From Streptomyces sp. DH5 (lineage in GTDB: Bacteria; Actinomycetota; Actinomycetes; Streptomycetales; Streptomycetaceae): 64,000 bases of DNA. The notes under the pieces are model-generated. The model was not told the origin of the DNA. It did no database searches and was given only the letters and a program-made list of their open reading frames with translations. Location: the NCBI RefSeq assembly GCF_020873915.1, contig NZ_JAHWGP010000006.1:124001-188000 (forward strand). The letters are read 5' to 3'. Shown here piece after piece: positions 8,201 through 19,282 of this stretch; within the stretch, counting starts at the first letter, position 1, and each line of letters begins with the position of its first letter. The position numbers and the translations under genes are program-made.

Positions 8201-8883
8201 ACCCGGAACATCCGCGCAACAGGCCCCGCCCCTTCGTGCGGGCCGAGCAGGAGAAACGACTGAAAGCCGCCGAGCGCGCCTACCAGCAGCTCGGCAAGGT
8301 CAACCCGCTCGCCCTGGAGGAGTTCGCGGCGCTGGAGGAACGCCACCAGTTCCTCAGCGAGCAACTGGAGGACCTGAAGAAGACCCGCGCGGACCTGCTC
8401 CAGGTCGTCAAGGAGGTCGACGAGCGGGTCGAGCAGGTCTTCACCGAGGCATACCGGGACACCGCGCGGGAGTTCGAGGGCGTTTTCTCCCGGCTGTTCC
8501 CCGGCGGCGAGGGCCGTCTGGTGCTGACCGACCCCGACAACATGCTCACCACGGGCGTGGACGTCGAGGCGCGTCCGCCGGGCAAGAAGGTCAAGCGGCT
8601 GTCGCTGCTCTCGGGCGGTGAGCGGTCACTGACCGCCGTGGCGATGCTCGTGTCGATCTTCAAGGCGCGGCCCAGCCCGTTCTACGTCATGGACGAGGTC
8701 GAAGCCGCCCTCGACGACACCAACCTCCAGCGGCTGATCCGGATCATGCAGGAGCTGCAGGAGGCCTCGCAGCTGATCGTGATCACGCACCAGAAGCGCA
8801 CCATGGAGGTCGCCGACGCGCTCTACGGAGTCTCCATGCAGGGCGACGGCGTGTCGAAGGTCATCAGCCAGCGTCTGCGCTAG
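5293..8883 (+). CDS. smc: Chromosome segregation ATPase SMC
   Basis: The start is the GTG at 5293 giving 'VHLKALTLRGFKSFASATTL', the standard SMC opening; the 37 in-frame codons upstream are unlike SMC. The 1196-residue protein has Walker A 'GPNGSGKSNVVDAL' near residue 35, two long Arg/Glu/Ala-rich coiled coils, a hinge (about 500-680), and a C-terminal head with 'LSLLSGGERSLTAVAML' (ABC signature) and Walker B 'PFYVMDEVEAALDD'. It folds and segregates the chromosome together with ScpA/ScpB. Two acidic or Pro-rich inserts stand out: about residues 573-600 inside the hinge and about 953-978 in the second arm. The preceding terminator makes smc transcriptionally separate from the small upstream gene. 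Confidence 0.97.
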   Translation: MHLKALTLRGFKSFASATTLRFEPGITCVVGPNGSGKSNVVDALSWVMGEQGAKSLRGGKMEDVIFAGTTGRPPLGRAEVSLTIDNSDGALPIEYAEVTITRIMFRNGGSEYQINGDTCRLLDIQELLSDSGIGREMHVIVGQGRLDSVLHADPMGRRAFIEEAAGVLKHRKRKEKALRKLDAMQANLARVQDLTDELRRQLKPLGRQAAVARRAAVIQADLRDARLRLLADDLVTLREALRAEIADEAALKERKEAAETELRKALQREAVLEDEVRRLSPRLRNAQQTWYELSQFAERVRGTISLADARVKSASSAPAEERRGRDPEDMEREAARIREQEAELEAALEAAERALEDTVAHRAELERELAREERRLKDAARAIADRREGLARLKGQVGAARSRAGAAQAEIERLAAARDEAQERAVAAQEEYEALRAEVEGLDAGDAELAERHEDARRGLVEAESVLTAAREALTVAERERAATQARHEALALGLRRKDGTGALLDARDRLTGLLGPAAERLTVAPGYEVPLAAAFGAAADALAVTSPSAAADAIRLLRKQDAGRAALLVSATGTDERAVSPRDTENPPPGHDEPTTAQPAERLVGGPADLMPAVRRLLRGVVVVATLDDAEELVHARPDLTAVTAEGDLLGAHFAHGGSAGAPSLLEVQASVDEAAAELKELAVRCEELAEALEAAAGRRRDRAALVEELGERRRAADREKSSVAQQLGRLAGQARGAAGEAERAGAAAARAQEALDKALADVEELAERLEAAEELPYEEEPDTSVRDRLAADGANARQTEMEARLQARTHEERVKGLAGRADSLDRAARAERDARARAEQRRARLRHEAAVAGAVASGARQLLAHVEVSLARADRERTAAEAAKARREEELARARTQGRDLKAELDKLTDSVHRGEVLGAEKRLRMEQLETKALEELGVEPAGLVSEYGPDQLVPPSPPAEGEQLPEDPEHPRNRPRPFVRAEQEKRLKAAERAYQQLGKVNPLALEEFAALEERHQFLSEQLEDLKKTRADLLQVVKEVDERVEQVFTEAYRDTAREFEGVFSRLFPGGEGRLVLTDPDNMLTTGVDVEARPPGKKVKRLSLLSGGERSLTAVAMLVSIFKARPSPFYVMDEVEAALDDTNLQRLIRIMQELQEASQLIVITHQKRTMEVADALYGVSMQGDGVSKVISQRLR

Positions 8884-8897
8884 AGCAACATCAAGTC

Positions 8898-8910
8898 TTC
8901 AATTAATGAA
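8898..8910. promoter_or_regulatory. Upstream TTCA-N5-TGAA half-palindrome, possible second glcP operator
   Basis: The sequence at 8898-8910 (TTCAATTAATGAA) shares the CTTCAA half-site with the perfect palindrome in the glcP promoter about 60 bp downstream. It is strikingly AT-rich for this genome. It could be an auxiliary operator for the same regulator; the match is only partial. Confidence 0.35.
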
Positions 8911-8955
8911 CACCCCTCACCTCAGCACGTCTTAAAACTCACAGTAGACCGCCTA

Positions 8956-8983
8956 TTGACTTCAAGAATTGAAGACATAGTCT
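8956..8983 (+). promoter_or_regulatory. glcP promoter with a CTTCAA-GAA-TTGAAG operator in the spacer
   Basis: TTGACT (8956-8961), a 16-bp spacer and TAGTCT (8978-8983) form a good vegetative promoter. The perfect inverted repeat CTTCAA-GAA-TTGAAG occupies 8960-8974, overlapping the -35 box and filling the spacer. That is the classic position for a repressor site. The 5' untranslated region would be about 85 nt. The regulator is not identifiable from this window. Confidence 0.65.
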
Positions 8984-9076
8984 CTGCCATGTCGTTTTTA
9001 CCTTCAGGTACCTTCCGCTGGACCTCGAAGGGCTGACCCCCATCCGGCGACGTTGCCGGTGGCCCGAGGAGTACAC

Positions 9077-10495
9077 GTGACCAGCACATCGCAGGCACAG
9101 CAGTCAGGAGCCAGGACGGCTCACCCCGAACATCTCGGGCACGTCATCTTCATCGCGGCGGCGGCCGCCATGGGCGGTTTCCTCTTCGGCTACGACAGCT
9201 CCGTGATCAACGGCGCCGTCGAGGCCGTCCGCGACCGCTACGACATCGGCTCCGCCGCACTCGCACAGGTCATCGCCGTCGCCCTGATCGGCTGCGCCAT
9301 CGGCGCCGCGACCGCAGGCCGCATAGCCGACCGCATCGGCCGCATCCGGTGCATGCAGATCGCCGCGGTGCTCTTCACCGTCAGCGCCATCGGCTCCGCC
9401 CTGCCCTTCTCCCTGTACGACCTCGCCTTCTGGCGCGTCGTCGGCGGCTTCGCCATCGGCATGGCCTCCGTGATCGGCCCGGCCTACATCGCCGAGGTCG
9501 CCCCGCCCGCCTACCGCGGCCGGCTCGGTTCCTTCCAGCAGGCCGCGATCGTGATCGGCATCGCCGTGTCCCAGCTGGTCAACTGGGGCATCCTGAACGC
9601 CGCCGACGGCGACCAGCGTGGTGAGCTGATGGGCCTGGAGGCCTGGCAGGTCATGCTCGGCGTCATGGTGATCCCCGCCGTCCTCTACGGCCTGCTCTCC
9701 TTCGCCATCCCCGAGTCCCCGCGCTACCTGATCTCCGTCGGCAAGCACGAGCGCGCCCGGCAGATCCTCGAAGAGGTCGAGGGCAAGGACATCGACCTGG
9801 ACGCCCGCGTCACCGAGATCGAGTCGGCGATGCGCCGCGACGAGAAGTCGAGCTTCAAGGACCTGCTCGGCGGCAGCTTCTTCTTCAAGCCGATCGTCTG
9901 GATCGGCATCGGCCTTTCCGTCTTCCAGCAGTTCGTCGGCATCAACGTCGCCTTCTACTACTCGGCCACGCTGTGGCAGTCGGTCGGCGTCGACCCCACC
10001 GCCTCGTTCTTCTACTCCTTCACCACGTCGATCATCAACATCGTCGGCACCGTCATCGCGATGATCTTCGTCGACCGCATCGGCCGCAGGCCCCTCGCCA
10101 TCATCGGCTCCGTCGGCATGGTGATCGGCCTCGCCCTGGAGGCCTGGGCCTTCTCCTACGACCTCGTCGACGGACAGCTGCCCGCCACCCAGGGCTGGGT
10201 CGCCCTGATCGCCGCGCACGTCTTCGTCCTCTTCTTCGCCCTGTCGTGGGGCGTGGTCGTCTGGGTCATGCTCGGCGAGATGTTCCCCAACCGGATCCGC
10301 GCCGCCGCGCTCGGTGTCGCCGCCGCCGCGCAGTGGATCGCCAACTGGGCCATCACCGCGAGCTTCCCCTCGCTGGCCGACTGGAACCTCTCCGTCACCT
10401 ACGTGATCTACACGGTCTTCGCCGCGCTCTCCATCCCCTTCGTGCTGAAGTTCGTGAAGGAGACCAAGGGCAAGGCGCTGGAGGAGATGGGCTGA
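9077..10495 (+). CDS. glcP: Major facilitator superfamily glucose permease, GlcP type
   Basis: A 472-residue sugar-porter MFS protein starting at GTG 9077, five bases after a GAGGAG site. It shows 12 membrane segments with family motifs 'GFLFGYDSSVINGA' (TM1), 'GRIADRIGR' (loop 2-3), 'PESPRYL' (end of TM6), 'QQFVGINVAFYYS' (TM7) and 'DRIGRRPLAI'. Length and position directly after smc match S. coelicolor GlcP1, the main glucose-proton symporter, as I remember it. It stands alone between smc and ftsY with its own promoter, operator and terminator. Glucose as substrate is inferred from that synteny and family. Confidence 0.88.
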   Translation: MTSTSQAQQSGARTAHPEHLGHVIFIAAAAAMGGFLFGYDSSVINGAVEAVRDRYDIGSAALAQVIAVALIGCAIGAATAGRIADRIGRIRCMQIAAVLFTVSAIGSALPFSLYDLAFWRVVGGFAIGMASVIGPAYIAEVAPPAYRGRLGSFQQAAIVIGIAVSQLVNWGILNAADGDQRGELMGLEAWQVMLGVMVIPAVLYGLLSFAIPESPRYLISVGKHERARQILEEVEGKDIDLDARVTEIESAMRRDEKSSFKDLLGGSFFFKPIVWIGIGLSVFQQFVGINVAFYYSATLWQSVGVDPTASFFYSFTTSIINIVGTVIAMIFVDRIGRRPLAIIGSVGMVIGLALEAWAFSYDLVDGQLPATQGWVALIAAHVFVLFFALSWGVVVWVMLGEMFPNRIRAAALGVAAAAQWIANWAITASFPSLADWNLSVTYVIYTVFAALSIPFVLKFVKETKGKALEEMG

Positions 10496-10565
10496 CAGCC
10501 CTGCCAGTACCGGGGAGAAGGGCTCAGGTCCCCGCTGCCCCTCTCCCCGCACCACCCCGCCCGCC

Positions 10566-10595
10566 GCCCCGGTCCGGCACCCTCCGGACCGGGGC
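10566..10595 (+). terminator. 12-bp GC hairpin after glcP
   Basis: GCCCCGGTCCGG (10566-10577) pairs perfectly with CCGGACCGGGGC (10584-10595) around a 6-nt loop. It lies 70 bp after the glcP stop and has no T tail. It likely ends the glcP transcript before ftsY. Confidence 0.75.
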
Positions 10596-10721
10596 GTCGG
10601 CCTGCCCGCGCCCCGCCGTCCGGGCCCCGGCCGGGCCTCACCCGCGCCGCGCGGCACGTGCGGTCCGGCACGCGTCAGCATCGGCACGACCGGGGTGCCC
10701 ATGGCCGATACTGGACGCGTT

Positions 10722-11924
10722 ATGGACATCGTCATCCTTGCTGTAGTCATCGCCGTGGTCGTGCTCGGCGCGCTCGGCGGGCTCATCGTCGGCAGCCGGC
10801 GCAAGAAGCCGCTGCCCCCGCCGCCGCCCGCCGCGCCCGACATCACCGCCCCTCCGGCCGAGCCGCACGTCGGCGAAGAGGCCGAGACGCCGCGGGAGGG
10901 ACCGCGGCGCACCATCGAGGAGGTTGATCTTCCGGCGGGCGCCGGTCCCGTCGTCATCGAGGAACCGCCGGCCGCCGAGGCTCCCGAGATCGAGATCCCG
11001 GAGCCCACCGCCGGCCGTCTGGTCCGGCTGCGTGCCCGTCTCTCCCGCTCACAGAACGCCCTCGGCCAGGGACTGCTCACCCTGCTGTCCCGCGAGCACC
11101 TGGACGAGGACACCTGGGAGGAGATCGAGGACACCCTGCTCACCGCCGACGTCGGTGTGCAGCCCACCCAGGAGCTGGTCGACCGGCTCCGCGAGCGGGT
11201 GAAGGTGCTCGGCACCCGTACCCCCGAGGAACTGCGGGGACTGCTCCGCGAGGAGCTGATCACGCTGGTCGGTCCCACGATGGACCGCACCGTGCACACC
11301 GAGAACGCGGCCGGCGGCCCCGGCGTCGTGATGGTCGTCGGCGTCAACGGCACCGGCAAGACCACCACCACCGGCAAGCTCGCCCGCGTCCTGGTCGCCG
11401 ACGGCAACACCGTCGTGCTCGGCGCCGCCGACACCTTCCGTGCCGCCGCCGCCGACCAGCTCCAGACCTGGGGCGAGCGGGTCGGCGCCCACACCGTGCG
11501 CGGGCCGGAGGGCGGTGACCCGGCCTCCGTCGCGTTCGACGCGGTCAAGGAGGGAAAGGAGATGGCCGCCGACGCGGTGCTGATCGACACCGCCGGCCGG
11601 CTGCACACCAAGACCGGCCTCATGGACGAGCTCGGCAAGGTCAAGCGGGTCGTGGAGAAGCAGGCCCCGCTGGACGAGGTGCTGCTCGTGCTCGACGCCA
11701 CCACCGGGCAGAACGGCCTGGTCCAGGCCCGGGTCTTCGCCGAGGTCGTCGACATCACGGGCATCGTGCTCACCAAGCTCGACGGCACGGCCAAGGGCGG
11801 CATCGTGATCGCCGTGCAGCGCGAGCTGGGTGTGCCGGTCAAGCTGATCGGCCTCGGCGAGGGCGCGGACGACCTCGCGCCGTTCGAGTCCGAGGCCTTC
11901 GTGGACGCCCTCATCGGGGAGTGA
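10722..11924 (+). CDS. ftsY: Signal recognition particle receptor FtsY
   Basis: The chosen ATG at 10722 gives an N-terminal membrane anchor ('MDIVILAVVIAVVVLGALGG'), followed by a Lys/Pro/Glu-rich acidic linker (about 24-95) and the SRP GTPase NG domain. GTPase motifs are clear: G1 'GVNGTGKTTTTGKLA', 'DTFRAAAADQL', G3 'DTAGRLHTKTGLMDEL' and G4 'TKLDGTAKGG'. The 400-residue protein docks SRP-ribosome complexes at the membrane and pairs with Ffh, encoded about 8 kb downstream. Two earlier in-frame starts (10695, 10701) would add a hydrophilic tail before the anchor; a GATACT box at 10708-10713, 8 nt before 10722, favours the later start and a leaderless mRNA. Confidence 0.95.
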   Translation: MDIVILAVVIAVVVLGALGGLIVGSRRKKPLPPPPPAAPDITAPPAEPHVGEEAETPREGPRRTIEEVDLPAGAGPVVIEEPPAAEAPEIEIPEPTAGRLVRLRARLSRSQNALGQGLLTLLSREHLDEDTWEEIEDTLLTADVGVQPTQELVDRLRERVKVLGTRTPEELRGLLREELITLVGPTMDRTVHTENAAGGPGVVMVVGVNGTGKTTTTGKLARVLVADGNTVVLGAADTFRAAAADQLQTWGERVGAHTVRGPEGGDPASVAFDAVKEGKEMAADAVLIDTAGRLHTKTGLMDELGKVKRVVEKQAPLDEVLLVLDATTGQNGLVQARVFAEVVDITGIVLTKLDGTAKGGIVIAVQRELGVPVKLIGLGEGADDLAPFESEAFVDALIGE

Positions 11925-11967
11925 CACCCCACGAGGACCGGCAGCCGGCGGAGCCGGCACACGCGAG

Positions 11968-12005
11968 GAAGCGCCCGCCCCGAACCGATCGGGGGCGGGC
12001 GCTTC
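11968..12005. terminator. 14-bp hairpin between convergent ftsY and the primase-like gene
   Basis: GAAGCGCCCGCCCC (11968-11981) pairs with GGGGCGGGCGCTTC (11992-12005) around a 10-nt loop. It lies between two convergent genes and reads as a stable stem from both strands, so it probably terminates both. Confidence 0.8.
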
Positions 12006-12022
12006 GCAGTGTCAGGCGTGAC

Positions 12023-12691
12023 CTACGGACCCGATCGGTGTGCCACGTACGCCAGCGTGCCCAGCAGCAGACGCGCCTCCGGCGGCCGGGAGGCCGATTC
12101 CAGGGCGGGGGAGCGCAGCCAGCGCACCGGGCCGAGACCACCCCGGTCGGAGGGCGGGGCCGTGATGTGCGTACCGGCGCCGAGGCCGCGCAGGTCGAGG
12201 GCGGCCGGGTCGTCCCAGCCCATGCGGTAGAGCAGCTCGGGCAGGGCGGCGGCGGCCCCGGGGGCGACGAAGAACTGGGCGCGGCCGTCCGGGGTGGCGG
12301 TGACCGGACCGACCGGCAGGCCCATGCGCTCCAGCCTGGCCAGCGCGTGGCACCCGACGGGCCCGGCGACCTCGATCACGTCGAACGCGCGCCCCACGGG
12401 CAGCATCAGCGAGGCTCCGGGGAACTCCGACCAGAGGGCCGTCACCTCGTCCAGCGGAGCTCCGGCGCGGACCACGGGCGCGTGACGGAGCGGGTGCGCG
12501 CCCGGTGCCCGGCAGCCCGCACGTCCGCAGGAGCACGCGCCCGCGGCGGCGGCCCGGACGCCCGGCACCACGTCCCAGCCCCACAGCCCCGTGTACTCCG
12601 CCACGACGGTGCCGGCCGACGAGCGGCTCCGGCGACGGGAGCCGGACCGGATGTCGCGGATGCCCCGGCTGATACCGATCGTGAAGCCCAT
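12023..12691 (-). CDS. Small bifunctional primase/polymerase-fold protein
   Basis: A 222-residue protein starting at the ATG complementary to 12689-12691. The sequence resembles the Streptomyces proteins usually labelled 'bifunctional DNA primase/polymerase': 'YTGLWGWDVVPGVRAAAA', a Cys/His cluster 'CSCGRAGCRAPGAHPLRHAP', 'LPVGRAFDVIEVAG' and a C-terminal 'HITAPPSD'. The acidic pair expected in an active prim-pol (DxD) is reduced to 'FDVIEV', so catalytic activity is doubtful. It lies alone, divergent from nsdA across 447 bp. Its position next to nsdA is conserved as far as I remember. Biological role unknown. Confidence 0.75.
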   Translation of the reverse strand: MGFTIGISRGIRDIRSGSRRRSRSSAGTVVAEYTGLWGWDVVPGVRAAAAGACSCGRAGCRAPGAHPLRHAPVVRAGAPLDEVTALWSEFPGASLMLPVGRAFDVIEVAGPVGCHALARLERMGLPVGPVTATPDGRAQFFVAPGAAAALPELLYRMGWDDPAALDLRGLGAGTHITAPPSDRGGLGPVRWLRSPALESASRPPEARLLLGTLAYVAHRSGP

Positions 12692-13138
12692 GCCCCCTCC
12701 AACGGGTCCGACGCACTGACGGTTACGCAGCGGACGTGAATCGTGACTCTCTGTTTCCGGCTTCCCGTGTGCCGTCCCGGCCAAGCGGCGCCTCGGGGTG
12801 TCGGAGGTGGTGCGTCGGGTGTCGTGCGCCCCCACGAGCTTCGCTGCACTCACTCCCGGTCGTCCCGTGTCAAGTGAATCGTGCGCCGGCGACGGTGAGT
12901 TCATTCGAAGGGGTGGCGAATGGTGGCGATTGTGGTTCCGCCGTGGTGAGACGGGTGATCGTAGGGTTACGTTGTGTGCACGGCTCCTTGGGGCACATGC
13001 ACTCGCGGGTATGCCGGAGGCAACTCGGCTCTCCGTTCGAGGGGTGACAACCGCCGGACGGGCGGCCCCAGCGACCGGCATTCTGATAGGGCTTGGCGCA
13101 TTCGGCGGCAAGTGGTCTTCAGGGATGGGGGCGTTCCA
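12692..13138. other. Long divergent control region of nsdA
   Basis: These 447 bases hold no supported gene. The region has several G-rich stretches, a TTGACA hexamer on the minus strand at 12868-12873 without a good -10 partner, and a TAGGGT hexamer at 12961-12966. A purine-rich site (GGGATGGGGG) at 13122-13131 precedes the nsdA start. The length suggests that regulators of nsdA act here, but no clear operator is seen. Confidence 0.45.
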
Positions 13139-16658
<3,520 letters not shown>

Positions 16659-16687
16659 CAGCACACGAGCGGAACAGGAGTCGCCGG

Positions 16688-19126
16688 GTGACGGGTAAGG
16701 ACATGCTCAACGAGGCGGACGACTCGGGACCCAGCGGCTACGCGGCGGCCCGGCTGCGCCTCCTCACCGAGGACGCGCGGTCCGGGCCGCCGCGCCGTGC
16801 CGCCCTCGCGGCCCTCACGGACACCTGGCTCGGCGGACTGTTCGCCGCGGGCAACGGGACCCCGCGCGGTGTGTCCCTGATCGCCGTGGGCGGGTACGGG
16901 CGCGCGGAACTCTCCCCGCGCAGCGACCTCGACCTGCTCCTGCTGCACGACGGCGGCGCCCCGGAGGCGGTCGCCGCGCTCGCCGACCGCCTCTGGTACC
17001 CCGTCTGGGACCTGGGCCTCGACCTCGACCACTCCGTCCGCACCCCCACCGAGGCCCGCAGGACCGCCGCAGAGGACCTCAAGGCACAGCTCGGACTGCT
17101 GGACGCCCGGCACATCGCCGGCGACCTCGGCCTCACCACGGCCCTGCGCACCTCCGTACTCGCCGACTGGCGCAACCAGGCACCCAAACGCCTCCCCGCC
17201 CTGCGGGAGATGGGCGAGGAACGCGCCGAACGCATGGGCGAGCTGCAGTACCTCCTCGAACCCGACCTCAAGGAGGCCCGCGGCGGACTCCGTGACGTCA
17301 CCGCCCTGCGCGCGGTGGCCGCCTCCTGGCTCGCCGACGCCCCGCGCGAGGGCCTCGCCGAAGCCCGCCGCCGGCTCCTCGACGCACGGGACGCCCTGCA
17401 CCTGACCACCGGCCGCGCCACCGACCGCCTCGCCCTCCAGGAGCAGGACCAGGTCGCGGCCGAACTCGGGATGCTCGACGCGGACGCGCTGCTGCGGCAG
17501 GTCTACGAGGCCGCACGGGTCATCGCCTACGCCACCGACGTCACCTGGCGCGAAGTGGGACGCGTGCTGCGCTCCCGCTCGGTACGGCCACGGCTGCGCG
17601 CCATGCTGGGAGGGAGACCGGCACCCGACCGCTCCCCGCTCGCCGAGGGCGTCGTGGAACAGGACGGCGAGGTGGTCCTCGCCCGCACCGCGCGCCCCGA
17701 ACGCGACCCCGTGCTTCCCCTGCGCGCGGCGGCCGCGGCCGCCCAGGCCGGACTGCCGCTCTCCCCGCACGCCGTACGGCGCATGGCCACCGGCGCCCGC
17801 CCCCTGCCCACGCCCTGGCCGGCGGAGGCGCGCGAACAACTGGTGACCCTGCTCGGCTCCGGCCGGCCCACCGTGCAGGTCTGGGAGGCGCTGGAGGCGG
17901 AGGGCCTGGTCAACAGCATGCTCCCGGACTGGGGACGGGTCCGCTGCCGCCCCCAGCGCAACGCCGTCCACCTGTGGACCGTGGACCGGCACCTCATCGA
18001 GACCGCCGTGCGCGCCTCCGAGTTCACCCGGCGCGTGCACCGGCCCGACCTGCTGCTGGTCGCGGCGCTGCTGCACGACATCGGCAAGGGCTGGCCCGGC
18101 GACCACTCGGTGGCCGGCGAGGTCATCGCCGAGGACGTGGCCACCCGCATCGGCTTCGACCACCACGACGTCACCGTGATCGCCACCCTCGTACGCCACC
18201 ACCTCCTGCTCGTCGAGACGGCCACCCGGCGCGACCTGGACGACCCGGCCACCGTGCGGGCGGTAGCCGAGGCCGTCGGCACCACCGGCACCCTCGAACT
18301 GCTGCACGCCCTCACCGAGGCGGACGCCCTCGCCACCGGGCCGGCGGCCTGGTCGTCCTGGCGTGCCGCACTCGTCGCCGACCTGGTCGGGCGGGTCTCC
18401 GCCGTCCTGGCCGGGGACGTCCCCGCCGACCCCGCGCAGGCGGCGCCCACCGCGGAACACGAGCGCCTCGCCCTCGAGGCCGTCGCCACGGGCGCGCCCG
18501 TGCTCGCCCTGCGGGCGCAGACCGAACCGCCCGCCGGGCCCGCCGGCGAACCCGAGCCGCTGGGTGTGGAGCTGCTCATCGCCGTACCCGACCAGCCGGG
18601 CGTGCTTCCCGCGGTGGCCGGCGTGCTCGCCGTGCACCGGCTCACGGTACGGGCCGCGGAACTGCGGGCCCTGGACCTGCCCGACGGGGTCGAGGGCTCC
18701 GTGCTCCTGCTGGACTGGCGGGTCGCCGCCGAGTACGGCTCCCTCCCCCAGGCGGCCCGCCTCCGCGCCGACCTCGTACGTGCCCTGGACGGCAGCCTCG
18801 ACATCGCCGCCCGCCTCGCCGAACGGGACGCCGCCTACCCCCGCCGCCGGGGCGTGGTCGCGCCCCCGCCGCGGGTGACGGTCGCCCCGGCAGCCTCCCG
18901 CCACGCCACGGTGATCGAGGTCCGCGCCCAGGACGCGCCGGGGCTGCTGTTCCGCATCGGGCAGGCGCTGGAGGACGCGGGGGTGCGGGTGCGCAGTGCC
19001 CATGCGAGCACGCTGGGCGCGAACGCGGTCGACGCCTTCTACGTGACGCAGGAGCCGGGTGTGCCTCTGCCCGGTGACGAGGCGGTGGCCGTGGCACGGA
19101 AGCTGGAGGAGGGGCTGCGGTCGTGA
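16688..19126 (+). CDS. glnD: PII nucleotidyltransferase GlnD
   Basis: An 812-residue GlnD starting at GTG 16688, seven bases after AGGAG, 29 bp after glnK. Domains in order: nucleotidyltransferase ('VGGYGRAELSPRSDLDLLLL', about residues 65-85), helical region with 'LKEARGGLRD', HD domain ('LLLVAALLHDIGKGWPGDHS', about 455-480), and two ACT domains at the C-terminus ('LIAVPDQPGVLPAVAGVLAV' and 'RAQDAPGLLFRIGQALEDAG'). It modifies and de-modifies GlnK according to nitrogen status. In S. coelicolor it acts as an adenylyltransferase. It is the last gene of the amtB operon. Confidence 0.96.
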   Translation: MTGKDMLNEADDSGPSGYAAARLRLLTEDARSGPPRRAALAALTDTWLGGLFAAGNGTPRGVSLIAVGGYGRAELSPRSDLDLLLLHDGGAPEAVAALADRLWYPVWDLGLDLDHSVRTPTEARRTAAEDLKAQLGLLDARHIAGDLGLTTALRTSVLADWRNQAPKRLPALREMGEERAERMGELQYLLEPDLKEARGGLRDVTALRAVAASWLADAPREGLAEARRRLLDARDALHLTTGRATDRLALQEQDQVAAELGMLDADALLRQVYEAARVIAYATDVTWREVGRVLRSRSVRPRLRAMLGGRPAPDRSPLAEGVVEQDGEVVLARTARPERDPVLPLRAAAAAAQAGLPLSPHAVRRMATGARPLPTPWPAEAREQLVTLLGSGRPTVQVWEALEAEGLVNSMLPDWGRVRCRPQRNAVHLWTVDRHLIETAVRASEFTRRVHRPDLLLVAALLHDIGKGWPGDHSVAGEVIAEDVATRIGFDHHDVTVIATLVRHHLLLVETATRRDLDDPATVRAVAEAVGTTGTLELLHALTEADALATGPAAWSSWRAALVADLVGRVSAVLAGDVPADPAQAAPTAEHERLALEAVATGAPVLALRAQTEPPAGPAGEPEPLGVELLIAVPDQPGVLPAVAGVLAVHRLTVRAAELRALDLPDGVEGSVLLLDWRVAAEYGSLPQAARLRADLVRALDGSLDIAARLAERDAAYPRRRGVVAPPPRVTVAPAASRHATVIEVRAQDAPGLLFRIGQALEDAGVRVRSAHASTLGANAVDAFYVTQEPGVPLPGDEAVAVARKLEEGLRS

Positions 19127-19282
19127 CCTCGTGGTCGTTGCGGCGTTGATCGGGTGTGCTCCCCGCCGCAGCGGGGATCCGCCCCCGATCTCGCTGCGGT
19201 GGGCGGGGGCGATTTGCTCGCCGGGCCGGATACCCTGGAGGACAGCCCAGTTCCGCCCCCGACCCCGAGGACCGACGCCGCC

